Part shown: one piece after another, positions 22,220 through 31,789 of the stretch | Numbering within the stretch: the first letter of the stretch is position 1 | Layout: every line of letters begins with the position of its first letter | NCBI GenBank assembly: GCA_036245525.1 | Contig: BTPG01000003.1 | Coordinates: 137,427,082-137,491,081 of the forward strand | Reading direction: 5' to 3' | Source of the DNA: Semisulcospira habei | Taxonomy: Eukaryota; Mollusca; Gastropoda; Semisulcospiridae | Length of the DNA stretch: 64,000 nt | Program-made: the position numbers and the translations under genes | Notes under the pieces: generated by a model | Database searches by the model: none | What the model was told of the DNA's origin: nothing | The model's input: the letters and a program-made list of their open reading frames with translations, nothing else

Positions 22220-22441
22220 TTAACCCCTTCACTGTTGAGAAAACTGAACACACCGAAGTGCTAGAGGTATAGATCCACATGAGCCCCCGCAGCCGCGAGG
22301 GCTCATGAGGATCTATGCCTCTTGATGCAACCGTGTTGTATCCGTGTTCCCTGGACTGCTGGGGGTCTTTCACCTTCAATTTACAATAATTTCAAAAACT
22401 CCATCTGCGTCCCTGGCAGTGAAGGGGTTCATTGAGTAATG
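22220..22441. mobile_element. HP-B element, full length
   Basis: Left end TTAACCCCTTCACTGTTGAG and right end GGCAGTGAAGGGGTTCA (last TTAA mutated to TTCA). Hairpin 22,261-22,324. The spacer TTTCAAAAACTCCATCTGCG is the family right flank. Confidence 0.85.
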
Positions 22442-22626
22442 CTAAAGCGACCCGACGCTTGGCCGTTCTGGACTCTTGGACAGTTAATATACTTGAACAG
22501 CCTCTCACCCAGTTTCTTCCACGTAAAAGATCTAGACATACATCTTCACGTCAGCCCAAGTCGTAGGAGCTGATGTGACTATGTGCCTCTTGTTGACCAG
22601 GCTCGACTCGACCAGGATTGAGGATG

Positions 22627-22830
22627 TCGACTCATTCAGCCCGACGCACGTATTTCCCATATTTTGGAGGCGTCATCTAACGACTATGCACCTGTTGCAG
22701 GAGAAGGATCGACCATGATAATTCAAGGGCAGTGCCAGATTAGCTTGGCGCCGACAGGCGCCAAGCTGATCTGGCACTACCCTTGAATTATCATGGTCCT
22801 GCTGTAATGCGTCAGGGCTGAATGAGTTAA
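22627..22830. mobile_element. HP-A element (A2 type), reverse orientation
   Basis: GACTCATTCAGCCCGACGCA at the left and GGGCTGAATGAGTTAA at the right. Hairpin 22,707-22,798 with GGCGCCGACAGGCGCC at the centre. The spacer TTCCCATATTTTGGAGGCG matches the opposite flank of the 17,148 copy, so the two copies lie in opposite orientation. Confidence 0.83.
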
Positions 22831-23282
22831 TAGGGATGAACCCGACTGTGCGTACAGCCACCGATACTGTAACCAACACTGGTGATTGTATACTTTAACG
22901 GGTTAAGCAAATGACTCTTCAATGACTGAAACCTGAAGACGATTTTACGTTTCATACCTTGTTTCAAAACGGACAATTAAGTTTTCTTGATCATAAAAGC
23001 CATCATGTCACCAGATGCTGCCTCAAGTTCTGCTAGCCCAGGGAGAATTCATCGATTAATTGTTTAAATTCAAATCTGACCAAAACGTCCAGTGACTCCA
23101 GCAGAATGTCAGACCTGACGCAGCTGCGGTCGGCAGCTCATCCTGTGGGCAACTTTAAGGCCGGTCCCAATGCGTCTCGCCCCCGACTGGTCATTCGCCT
23201 CTACGCATTTTCCTTTCGGTCGTACGCGAAATCCAAAATAACACCCTGAAATTCACAAGCTACTGGAGCCGATCTCGACTGA
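22831..23282. other. Gene-free interval
   Basis: No gene or named repeat seen. An eroded HP-B-like stem is at about 22,535-22,595, just upstream of the previous element. Confidence 0.4.
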
Positions 23283-23345
23283 CAAGAGACATAGATTCAC
23301 ATGAGCCCCTGCAAATGCAGGGGCTCGTGTCAATCTATGTCTCTG
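23283..23345. mobile_element. HP-B hairpin
   Basis: CAAGAGACATAGATTCACAT and CAATCTATGTCTCTGG arms with CCCCTGCAAATGCAGGGG at the centre. Outer ends not visible. Confidence 0.7.
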
Positions 23346-23654
23346 GCACATAGAAGGAGAACTGTTTTAGATCCGGTGGAACCTAGTAGGTCTCTGGCAC
23401 CAGATGTCCAACAATGTCTGCGCATCTTCGCCGTGTCGCCAAGTTCCGAACACGATCGGAGAACGTGCCTCCCTCAACAAACATGGGTCAAGCTGCAGCT
23501 GGAACAGCTGTGGCTTCCTCGGTCTAAGCACAACATCGAGAACCTAAGGGCTAAGCTGTAGATGGAATAGCCATAAGCCTCTTCGGTCTAAGAAACAGTC
23601 GAGCATTCATCAGTCTGAGAAGGAATACCGTGCTGCCTTAAAAGAAGTCTGTGG

Positions 23655-23790
23655 ACACAAGGATAGTGCCCAGGCGCCAAGTTAATCTGACACTGCGCAT
23701 GAACTCGAACGACCCTTCTATCTCCCACAACTGGTACAAGGTCTATATAAGCGCCTCCAAAGTTGCAAAGGTCATTCATCTCATTAGGTC
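23655..23790. mobile_element. HP-A right-arm remnant
   Basis: AGGCGCCAAGTTAATCTGAC followed by CTTCTATCTCCCACAACTGG and CGCCTCCAAAGTTGC, which follow the right half of A2 copies. The left arm is reduced to GGATAGTGCCC. Confidence 0.55.
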
Positions 23791-24045
23791 TGAATAAATG
23801 GAATGGTCTGGGCCAAGCGTTTTTTATAACACGGAGGTTCTTTCCTGGTGGGAGAGAATTAATGCCCTCCACGAGCTACAGACAACACCTGAGTGAAATT
23901 TAACAAGACATAAAGCAGACTTAGAATGAAAAACAAACCTCTTGGAGTCTGTTTGTTAAAGAAGGTCTGAGTGTTTAAATGTTTTACTTTAGACGAAATC
24001 AGTTAAGTTCAAAACTTTCCCGTGGTTTTGCACCACGTTAACGCG

Positions 24046-24120
24046 TTAACACATTCGAGATGTGCTGCATTAGGATACGCTGCTTATTGCCTCGTATCCG
24101 GTACGACTCAAATGAGTTAA
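24046..24120. mobile_element. HP-E element, diverged
   Basis: TTAACACATTCGAGATGTGC at the left and CTCAAATGAGTTAA at the right, with GGATACGCTGC and GCCTCGTATCC inside. TTAA is present at both ends. Confidence 0.75.
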
Positions 24121-24164
24121 TGGCCATTCCTTAGGATGCTGTATATAATAAGTCACGGCCTCAC

Positions 24165-24380
24165 TTAACCGGTTCTTTGCCGAGAAAATGTGATCACCAT
24201 CTAGCTGCAGGAGGTACAGATCCTCATGATCCCCCGCAGTTGCCGGGGCTTATGTGGATCTATACCTCTTCCTAATATACCACTTTATATCTTCGGTTGT
24301 TGTTGTTTTTTACCAGCTGGTGCTCTCTGGTGTGAAATCATCAAAGATTTCTGAAACATAATCTGCAGTGAAGTGGTTAA
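24165..24380. mobile_element. HP-B element, full length
   Basis: TTAACCGGTTCTTTGCCGAG at the left and GCAGTGAAGTGGTTAA at the right. Hairpin 24,207-24,271 with several mismatches. A TTG/T tract interrupts the right flank. Confidence 0.8.
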
Positions 24381-24586
24381 GGTGGTGCCTAAAGAAAGAC
24401 GTCGGCTTTTACTTTGTGTCTAAGCAACAAGCATCTAATATATGTGGCTGAAAGTGCCTGATAGATCTTTCCATTGCAAAAACGGCAAAGAACAAAGAAC
24501 TTTATGTTATCTCTTTCTCAAGTACGTGAAGTAACATGAATTGTTTCGAATCTGCCTGAGCAGTCCTTTAGCCAAACGTTTCCATC

Positions 24587-24653
24587 AGCAAGCGACAAAG
24601 ATTAGTATGTGTTTCCGCAACTGCAGGGGATCATGAGAATTTGTCCTACTTGT
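24587..24653. mobile_element. HP-B hairpin, degenerate
   Basis: CAGCAAGCGACAAAGATTAG and TCATGAGAATTTGTCCTACT are recognisable. Pairing is weak at the centre. Confidence 0.5.
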
Positions 24654-24848
24654 GGCATAGGCCAGCTACATGTATATTTATGTCTTCCTATTTAGGTAGA
24701 TATTCCGGTGAGGTCTACACCTTTCTGCGACAACATCAGACTTTTTTTTATAAAAGAGCAGAGGAGCCACTTCAGAGCAAATTAGGAAATTCGTCTATTA
24801 TGAAGATGTTGAGCGAAATATTCCAGACATCTACCCTCAACTCCCCCC

Positions 24849-24919
<71 letters not shown>
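24849..24919. repeat. (CA)n microsatellite
   Basis: About 70 bp of pure CA. Confidence 0.95.
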
Positions 24920-24921
<2 letters not shown>

Positions 24922-24950
24922 CAAATCCCGCACGGAGAACTCTAACCCCT

Positions 24951-25236
24951 TCACAGACAAAAAAAAACATGAACACCATACAACTAACTGACCACAAGAT
25001 ACAAAGATCCTCATGAGCCCCCGCAGGTGCGGGGGCTCATGAGGATCTATTCCTCTTGCCGACCCGCTTGTTGTTGGGGTTTTCTGGGGGTTATTTGTTT
25101 GTTTGTTTGTTTGTTTGTTGTTGTTTTTTTTTGTTGTTGTTGTTGTTTTTAACACGCTCTTTGGTTTTTATCGTCGTTGAACTTTCAATGGTTTCAGAAG
25201 CACACAACCCGTGGTCACTGACAGTAAAGAGGCTAA
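24951..25236. mobile_element. HP-B element enlarged by simple repeats
   Basis: TCTAACCCCTTCACAGAC at the left and CACTGACAGTAAAGAGGCTAAC at the right, both with CTAAC in place of TTAAC. Hairpin 24,994-25,059 is nearly perfect. The right flank has grown by GTTT, GTT and poly-T runs (25,089-25,150). Confidence 0.78.
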
Positions 25237-25590
25237 CAAAGTTGTTGACATGTATTGATGTTTTCAGGTCGTGCGCTAGACACAGTGTCTGATTACTCAT
25301 CAGTTTTGAAAGCGCGGCACCATAATTCCACTTAACAGAAATTTTCCGATCCAATTTTTTATTACTGACTCGGCAAAAGGTCAACGAAAACGCATTACGA
25401 AGGGAATGAACAAGCGGTATTAAACTTTAAAGCGACCTTCTCCGGGAAATAAATGGTTAACAGTACTGTATCTCCTTTATAATGTATTGGTATCTTAAAA
25501 CCTGTTCTGGATTTATCATGACACTACAGATACCAAGGGGAATTACTCAGCGCTGGACATACACACAGATCTTCTGCTCCCTCCCATCAT

Positions 25591-25680
25591 GACGTTTAAC
25601 TCATTCGCGACCAGCCGCACGCGGATGCGCGGCATAAGCCGCGCATCCGCGTGCGGTTGGTCGCGAATAAGTTAAACGTC
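25591..25680. mobile_element. HP-E element, near-perfect 90-bp palindrome
   Basis: TTAACTCATTCGCGACCAGC pairs along its whole length with the right half, with CGCGGCATAAGCCGCG at the centre. TTAA copies are at 25,596-25,599 and 25,672-25,675. The flanks GACGT and ACGTC are also complementary, which implies that the original target was itself palindromic (GACGTTTAAACGTC). Confidence 0.88.
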
Positions 25681-25892
25681 GCAATATGAAACGCAAGCGA
25701 GTTCCTCGTTACGCATATGGGGCAGTCATGTATGCCTACACACACATATTGTGAAAGGACAGGTAGACAAGTCTTAAAGTTGAGTCAAGATAACTAGAAG
25801 AGACCGTGATGTTCGCAAATTTCCGCAATCAAAATCCGCCCTGGAGCAGGTCGCTTCAAGTGGTGTCGAAATTTCGCTTATTAAACTATAAC

Positions 25893-25906
25893 TAGTGTAG
25901 CAGCGT
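25893..25906. repeat. Left target-site duplication of LINE 1
   Basis: TAGTGTAGCAGCGT occurs here and again at 29,828-29,841, exactly flanking the + strand LINE. Confidence 0.85.
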
Positions 25907-26642
25907 GAGCAGTGGGCAAGTCCTTAGGACTTGTTCGGGGAGTTAGGCGTCCCCGCCCACCACAGTCTCGGGCAGATAGGGCTCGTAAGCCTTGGATGGC
26001 AGCCCATCTAGGAGAAGGAAAACTCTGAATCAAAACCTCCGCTACCTTGTGGTCATATCCTAACATGGAAAATGTTTCAGGAGTAAACCTCGTGGAAAAA
26101 TCCGGAGTCGGAGCCCCTAAGGCAGTCCGTCGTTGCATTAAACTTCGTTCTGGCAGCGCCTGCGACGGCGCCGGTGCCAGACTGCAATGGCTCTGCCGTT
26201 CATTTGGATCCATCAGCGTCGTGGAGAGGGGGACGTGCTGCATGGGCAACAGCCGGTCCTCCATATCACACCGCCCAGGCTTGCATCCGAAAAGCATTCA
26301 CCCACAACTACAACTTGGAGAGGACACTCCAGCTTTGTCTTTGGCGTAGACACAACACGGGGAGCAGCAGATACCGGTTATAAGCCATCGCTAATTTGGC
26401 GTAGAGCGCGGCGCCAGGGGTTGTTGCTCCCGACGGTGGGAGATATTCTCAGATCTCACTGGACAGCTACCGCCCGCCTCGAACTGGGCAGCCCCCAGCC
26501 AGTAAGGTGCTGTCCCTCCACGATCTGCTTTCTTCATTGGGTGCATGGAGATCAGGAACCATCCGAACAGCAGATCGCAACCTCGCCCCAGGCAACAACA
26601 GTAGAGAAAGAAAGAGACCAACTCTAAACCTGGGAAGAAAGA

Positions 26643-27350
26643 GGCCAGCTCAAAAACTGGGAAGTTGGAATGCCCGGACAATGTTGACTGGACTTTCCGA
26701 AAACCTTGACGACATCAGCGATGCCAAGAAAACTACAGTCATCAACGACGAGCTCAAGAGACTCAGGGTAGACATAGCCGCCCTTTAGGAAACTCGGCTA
26801 GTGGATGCTGGCACACTAAAGGAGAAGGACTATACGTTCTATTGGCAGGGGGAAGAGTTCTGACGAGCGGAGAGAGCACGGAGTAGACTTTGCAGTGAGG
26901 AACTACATGCTGAGTGTTGTTGAACCAGACAGTAAGGACTCGGAGCGACTCCTCACTCTCCGCCTCAGCACCACCGAGGGCCCCGTTACCCTTGTCAGCG
27001 CGTACGCACCGACACTGTTCGCCACGCCAGACGCCAAAGATGCGATCTACGAGAACATCGCAACTAGCATCAGGAGCGTCCCAAGCAAGGAACAGATTGT
27101 TAGCCTTGCCGACTTCAATGCCAGAGTTGGTGCAGACCACGACTCCTGGCCTTCCTGCCTCGGCCAGTTTGGTGTGGGCAAGATGAACGAGAATGGGGAG
27201 CGGCTGCTTGAGATGTGCACCTACCACGGCCTGTGCATCACCAACTCCTACTTCAAAACCAAGACTCAGCACAAGGTCTCATAGAGACACCCGCGCTCCA
27301 AGCACTCGCACCAACTGGATCTGATCCTGGTCAGGCGTGCACACTTGAAG
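26643..27350 (+). pseudogene. LINE 1 endonuclease domain, broken
   Basis: LGSWNARTMLTG begins the apurinic-endonuclease-like domain. A TAG at 26,786 replaces the Gln expected before ETRL; the same frame then continues through ETRLVDAGTLKEKDYTFYWQ before shifting. The frame from about 26,880 gives VDFAVRNYMLSVVEPD, VTLVSAYAPTL, LADFNARVGADH and NENGERLLEMC. The usual GDFNA motif reads ADFNA here. A second TAG at 27,282 sits where Trp is expected, and HQLDLILVRR, the match to the NQIDHI-type motif, follows in frame. The domain would cut target DNA to prime reverse transcription, but it cannot be translated whole here. Confidence 0.82.
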
Positions 27351-27588
27351 AACGTTCTCCACACACTCCTGCTACACAGGCCATTCTTTGGTGTGTTGCA
27401 AGATCAGGCTGCAACCGAAGAAGTTCCATCGCACCAAGCAGCTAGGGAAACCTCGCATCGATGTCAGGAAGATGTCCCAGCCCGACCTCGTGGAGCAGTT
27501 TGCAGAGGCCTTTTAGAAGGAACTTGAAACCTCACAGCCCGGTGACTCTGACTCTGCCACAGAGAAGTGGGAAACCCTGCAGGACATC

Positions 27589-28720
27589 ATGCACCGCACA
27601 GCCTTGGCCACCTTCAGGAAGAGGACCTCGAAGACACAAGACTGGTACGAGGCCCAGTCGACCGAGATGTCCCCCATCATCGCAGCCAAGCGAACTGCCT
27701 TTGCTGAGCACAAACTTTTGCCCAGCAAAAAGAACCTGCAGGTTCTCAGGGCTGCCAGGAGCAAAGTCAAACAGACTGCCAGTCGTTGCGCCAACGAGTA
27801 CTGGACGGAGCTCAGTGAGAACATCCAGATTGCAGCCGTTACATGTAACATCAGAGGAATGTACGACGGCATTAAGAAGGCATTAGGACCAACCCAAAAC
27901 AAGACGGCCCCCCTCAAATCCTCCACTGGGGAAGTTATTACGGACAATGGGCAGCAGCTGAAGATATTGGTGGAATCTATTCTGACCTCTACTCCAGATA
28001 GAACGTTGTGACCCCATCAGCTCTTGACGCCATTGAGTGCCTGCCTGTAATAGATGAGCTGGATGCAGTGCCAACAATAGAAGAGCTCAGCAAAGCCATT
28101 GACAGTTTGGCTTCAGGTAAAGCCCCAGGCAACGATGGGATCCCCCCGGATTTGATCAAGAACTGCAAGGCGACCCTCCTTCTCCCCCTGCATGAAGTCC
28201 TACTCCAATGCTGGCAGGAAGGAGAGGTACCACAAGATATGAGGGATGCCAAGCCTGATTACCGTACAAGAACAAGGGCGAGAGAAGCGACTGTAACAAC
28301 TACAGAGCCATCTCCCTTCTCAGCATTGTCGGCAAAGTATTTGCCCGAGTCATCTTGATCCGTTTGCAGAAGCTGGCAGAACGTGTCTATCTCGAGTAAC
28401 AGTGGGGCTTCCGAGCTGAGCGGCCACGCTTGACATGGTCTTCTCCCTCCGTCAACTCCAGGAGAAGTGCAGGGAACAATATATGCCTCTGTATGTCGCT
28501 TTATTGACCTCACCAGAGCCTTCGACCTGGTCAGTAGAGACGGCCTGTTCAAGATCCTCTCAAAGATTGGATACCCGCCCAAACTGCATAGTATGATAGA
28601 ATCCTTCCACACCAACATGAAGGGGACAGTGCAGTTCAACGGCAGCACATCCGAACCCTTTGAGTATACAGCGGAGTCAAACAAGGCTGCGTCCTGGCCC
28701 CTACTCTCTTTGGGATCTTC
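27589..28720 (+). pseudogene. LINE 1 linker and N-terminal reverse transcriptase, broken
   Basis: One frame (27,589-28,011) encodes the linker, rich in Lys/Arg (KTQDWYEAQSTEMSPIIAAK, RAARSKVKQTASRCANEYW). The next frame carries IDSLASGKAPGNDGIPPDL, the start of the reverse transcriptase fingers. A frameshift near 28,258 is followed by GERSDCNNYRAISLLSIVGK in another frame, then a stop at 28,397 within LAERVYLE*QWGFRAERP. A third frame has FIDLTRAFDLVSRDGLFKIL, which includes the first catalytic Asp motif. These pieces are in order and belong to one ancestral ORF. Confidence 0.8.
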
Positions 28721-28839
28721 TTCGCCGTCCTGCTCAAGCATGCCTTTGGTAATGCAACAGAAGGAATCTAACAGCGAACCAGATCAGATGGCAGGCTTTT
28801 TAACTTTGCCCGCCTCAAAGCCAAGACGAGGATACGCGA

Positions 28840-29743
28840 AGCCCTTATCAGGGACATGCTGTTCGCTGACGATGCGGCAGTTTCGACCCATACCCAGCAG
28901 GAACTGCAGTCACTGATGGGCCGATTCTCCCAGGCTTGCAAAGACTTCGGACTGACTATCAGTCTAAAGAAGACGAACGTCCTGGGACTGGACACAGAGA
29001 CACCGCCATTCATCACCATTGACAACTACGAGCTCAACGTCGTCCACCAGTTCACGTACCTTGGGTCCACCATCACCAATAACTTCTCTCTGGACATCGA
29101 GATCGACAAGAAAATCGGGAAGGCTGCTGCAACTCTTGCACGCCTCACAACTAGAGTGTGGACAAATCCCAAGCTGACTGTGAAAACAAAGATGGCTGTG
29201 TACAACGCCTGCGTCATCAGCACACTGCTATACGGCAGTGAGGCATGGACCACATATGCTAGACAGGAGAGAAGACTCAACAACTTTCACCTGAGAAGCA
29301 TCCGCCGTATCACAGTGACCAACACCGAAGTCCTGTCACGCGCTGGCCTTTCCAGCATGTACACCCTACTCAGACAACGCAGACTGCGCTGGCTCGGCCA
29401 CTTTCACCGCATCCCGAAAGACATCCTCTACGGAGAACTGGGAGCTGGGAGAAGAACCAGTGGTCGCCCCAAGCTACGATTTGTAGATGTCTGCAAGAGG
29501 GACAAGAGAGCACTGGACATTGACACTGGGTCCTGGGAACACCTTGCGGATGACCGTGCAAAGTGGAGAAGTATCCTCCACCAACACAAGTCAGGGGAAG
29601 AGAAGATGTCGAAAGCAGCAGCAGACAAGCAGTCACGCAGAAAGGAGTGCAACAACTCTATCAGACCAGCGACCACGTACATTTGTGATCTTTGCAGCAG
29701 GGACTGCCACTCCCACATTGGCCTCTGCAGCCACAAAAGATGA
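28840..29743 (+). pseudogene. LINE 1 reverse transcriptase palm, thumb and zinc knuckle
   Basis: An open frame of about 295 codons starts just before the catalytic motif MLFADDAAVSTHTQQEL (FADD present). It continues with CKDFGLTISLKKTNVLG, VVHQFTYLGSTIT, LTVKTKMAVYNACVISTLLY and RRLRWLGHFHRIPKDILYGE, all typical of the palm, thumb and connection regions. The C-terminus YICDLCSRDCHSHIGLCSHK is a CxxC-x12-HxxxC/H type zinc knuckle before the stop at 29,743. This is the longest intact piece of the element. It lacks the upstream fingers in frame, so it would have no activity alone. Confidence 0.85.
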
Positions 29744-29827
29744 GCAGCAAATCCAGCTGAGCAGGCAATCAGATCAGAACAACTAGGATGCATTATTTAT
29801 GGTCGATCCAGACCGACAGAGGCCCAT

Positions 29828-29841
29828 TAGTGTAGCAGCGT
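29828..29841. repeat. Right target-site duplication of LINE 1
   Basis: TAGTGTAGCAGCGT, identical to 25,893-25,906. Confidence 0.85.
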
Positions 29842-29945
29842 AGTTGTGTATGTTGCTTTGCGCGCTTTTTGGATGGTGTTTTGGTTGTTCGGTTGTTTGT
29901 TAGTTGGCTAGTTAACCACTGTAAGACGACATTAACGCCTTCACC

Positions 29946-29956
29946 GCCGAGACAGT
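29946..29956. repeat. Target-site duplication of LINE 2 (3' side)
   Basis: GCCGAGACAGT, repeated at 33,235-33,245. It lies inside the HP-B sequence (normal copies have GCCGAGAAAAT or similar here). Confidence 0.82.
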
Positions 29957-29963
29957 TACTTAC

Positions 29964-30455
29964 TTACTTACGCCTGTCACCCCTACCCGGGTATAGGCCG
30001 TCGACGAGAGACCTCCAGCAACTCCTGTCCTGTGCTTCTCCTTCGATTATACTCCAGGTGGTTCCCAGTCTCTTAATGTCTGCTTGGAGGTCTCGACGCC
30101 AGGAGTTTCTTGGCCTACCTCTTTTCCTCTTTCCCTGGGGGTTCCATGACAATGCCTGCCTAGTGATACTGGAAGCTGGCTTTCTCAGACTGTGACCGAT
30201 CCATCCCCATCTTCTTCGCCCAATTTCATTCTCTGCTGTTATCTGATCTGTTCTCTCCCAGAGTCTGACGTTGCTGATCTTCTCTGGCCAGTGGATTTTC
30301 AAAATTCTTCTAAGGCAACTGTTCATGAAGGTCTGTACTCTGTTGACTGTGGTTTTTGTCAATCTCCAAGTCTCTGCTCCATATAGGAGTAAAATTTTAC
30401 ATTGGAGTTGAAAATCCGGATTTTGGTGTGTTGTGACAGCTCTCTGGAACTCCAC
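29964..30455 (-). pseudogene. LINE 2 C-terminal region
   Basis: The frame starts after a shift and contains LLYGAETWRLTKTTVNRVQT, CLRRILKIHWPEKISN, RRRWGWIGHSLRKPASSITR and GKRKRGRPRNSWRRDLQAD, then a stop close to the tail. These are the usual motifs downstream of the reverse transcriptase in RTE-like and related LINEs. The WxGHxLR and KRGRP motifs are preserved. It is separated from the upstream palm by frameshifts between about 30,400 and 30,530. Confidence 0.82.
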
Positions 30456-30462
30456 ACTTTTT

Positions 30463-31329
30463 TCAACTGGAGAAAGGCTGCTCTGGCTTTACCGATTCGT
30501 GCTCTGACATCTGCATCAGTGCCGCCTTTTTGTCTATGATGCTCCCGAGATAGGTGAAGGACTCCACCTCCTCCAACGGGGTGCCAGCAAGCAAAACTGG
30601 TTCTTCCCTGGTTGCGTTCAGCCTCATTGTCTTTGTTTTCTGTTTGTGAATGGTGAGGCCCACTTGGGACGAGATGTCAGCAAGCCTCGTGGTCTTGTCC
30701 TGCATTTGTTGATGAGTGTGGGACAGTAATGCCAAGTCGTCTGCAAAATCGAGGTCGTCAAGCTGTGTCCACAGTGTCCACTGTATTCCACTTCGTCTGT
30801 GCTCTGTGGTCATCTTCATGACCCAGTCTATGGCCAGTAGGAAGAGGAACAGAGACAGCAGACACCCCTGCCTGACACCAGTTCTGACCTGGAGCTCCCT
30901 GGTGAACTGCCCTTCGTGGATCACGCGACATGTCATGCCATCGTAGCTGCTCTTGATCAGGCGGACGAGCTTTGTGGGTACACCGTAGTGTCGTAGGAGT
31001 TTCCACAGAGTCTCTCGGTCCACACTGTCAAATGCTTTCTCATAATCCACAAAGTTGACGTACAGCGGGGAGCTCCACTCCAGAGACTGTTCCACGATGA
31101 TGCGGAGAGTGGCGATCTGGTCTGTACATGATCGGTTCTTCCTGAATCCTGCTTGCTGGTCTCTCAGCTGGGGGTCAACGGAGCTCTTCATTCTCTCCAG
31201 GATGATCCTGTTGAAGACCTTTCCTGGTACTGACAGCAATGTGATTCCTCTGTAGTTGGAACACTTGCTGAGGTCGCCTTTCTTGGGAAGCTTGATTAGG
31301 TACCCCTCCTTCCAGTCAGCCGGCATCAC
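30463..31329 (-). pseudogene. LINE 2 reverse transcriptase domain
   Basis: 288 codons. MPADWKEGYLIKLPKKGDLS and CSNYRGITLLSVPGKVFNRI (residues 23-42) are the finger motifs. VNFVDYEKAFDSVDRETLW (91-109) holds the first catalytic Asp. VRTGVRQGCLLSLFLFLLAI (148-167) is the primer-grip side motif, and LDFADDLALLSH (193-204) holds the second and third catalytic Asp. VESFTYLGSIID follows. All catalytic residues are present. The last 20 or so codons are out of frame after a shift, and the N-terminus joins the linker through another shift at about 31,327. Confidence 0.85.
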
Positions 31330-31778
31330 CTCCTCTTCCCAGATCTTTCCAGTGGGTACAGCATCTCCACTGTTGTCTCTAGGTCTGCTTTCAGAGACTC
31401 CGCTGGGATGCCAACTGGGCCTGCTGCTTTGCCGTTCTTCAAAAATGCCACTGCTCTTCTGATCTCTTCCCGGCTGGGTCTGTCACAGCTGATGGGTAGG
31501 TCGGTCTCTGCCGGCTGGATGTCTGGGGGGTCGGGTGGGCTAGGTCTGTTCAGTAACTCTTCAAAATACTCGGCCCATCTGTCGAGTTGGTCTGCTCTGT
31601 CTGCAATTGGCTTGCCTTCTTTGTCTTTTACTGGTCTTTCTGTATGGCCATACTTGCCTGACAATCTTCTGGTAATGTCGTAGAGCTGTTTCATGTTGCC
31701 GCTGCCTGCTGCCTTTTCTGCCTCTGCTGCCAGGCTGTCTGTGTAGGCCCTCTTGTCTGCCCTGATACTCCTCTTCAC
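31326..31778 (-). pseudogene. LINE 2 linker between endonuclease and reverse transcriptase
   Basis: Contains KRSIRADKRAYTDSLAAEAE, SGNMKQLYDITRRLSGKYG, DKEGKPIADRADQLDRWAEY and RAVAFLKNGKAAGPVGIPAE. The last string is the start of the reverse transcriptase fingers (normally GKAxGxDGIPxE; here PVG replaces the PDG-type sequence). It is in a different frame from both neighbours. Confidence 0.8.
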
Positions 31779-31789
31779 CTCGCGGTTGG

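Larger units (their letters stand above)
25907..29827 (+). mobile_element. LINE 1: near full-length non-LTR retrotransposon, dead
   Basis: A 3.9-kb element lies between 14-bp direct duplications. Its order is a 5' UTR of about 0.7 kb, an apurinic-type endonuclease, a linker, a reverse transcriptase, and a C-terminal zinc knuckle. There is no poly-A: the 3' end reads CGACAGAGGCCCAT straight into the duplication. At least two nonsense codons and several frameshifts break the single ORF. Its protein differs clearly from that of LINE 2. The clade is uncertain; the C-terminal CxxC...H...H knuckle and the length are compatible with jockey/CR1-superfamily elements. The intact duplications say that this insertion reached nearly full length and has since decayed. 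Confidence 0.88.

Noticed and set aside
17176..22798. Conserved peptide shared by ORFs at 17,103-17,315 and 22,673-22,879
   Set aside because: The shared peptide comes from translating two copies of the HP-A hairpin; it is not a gene family.
23301..23561. 86-codon ORF starting in an HP-B hairpin
   Set aside because: The start lies in the hairpin and the rest has no recognised domain.
31561..31789. Last 76 codons of the LINE 2 endonuclease ORF
   Set aside because: Out of frame: the true linker sequence is read in another frame (31,326-31,778).
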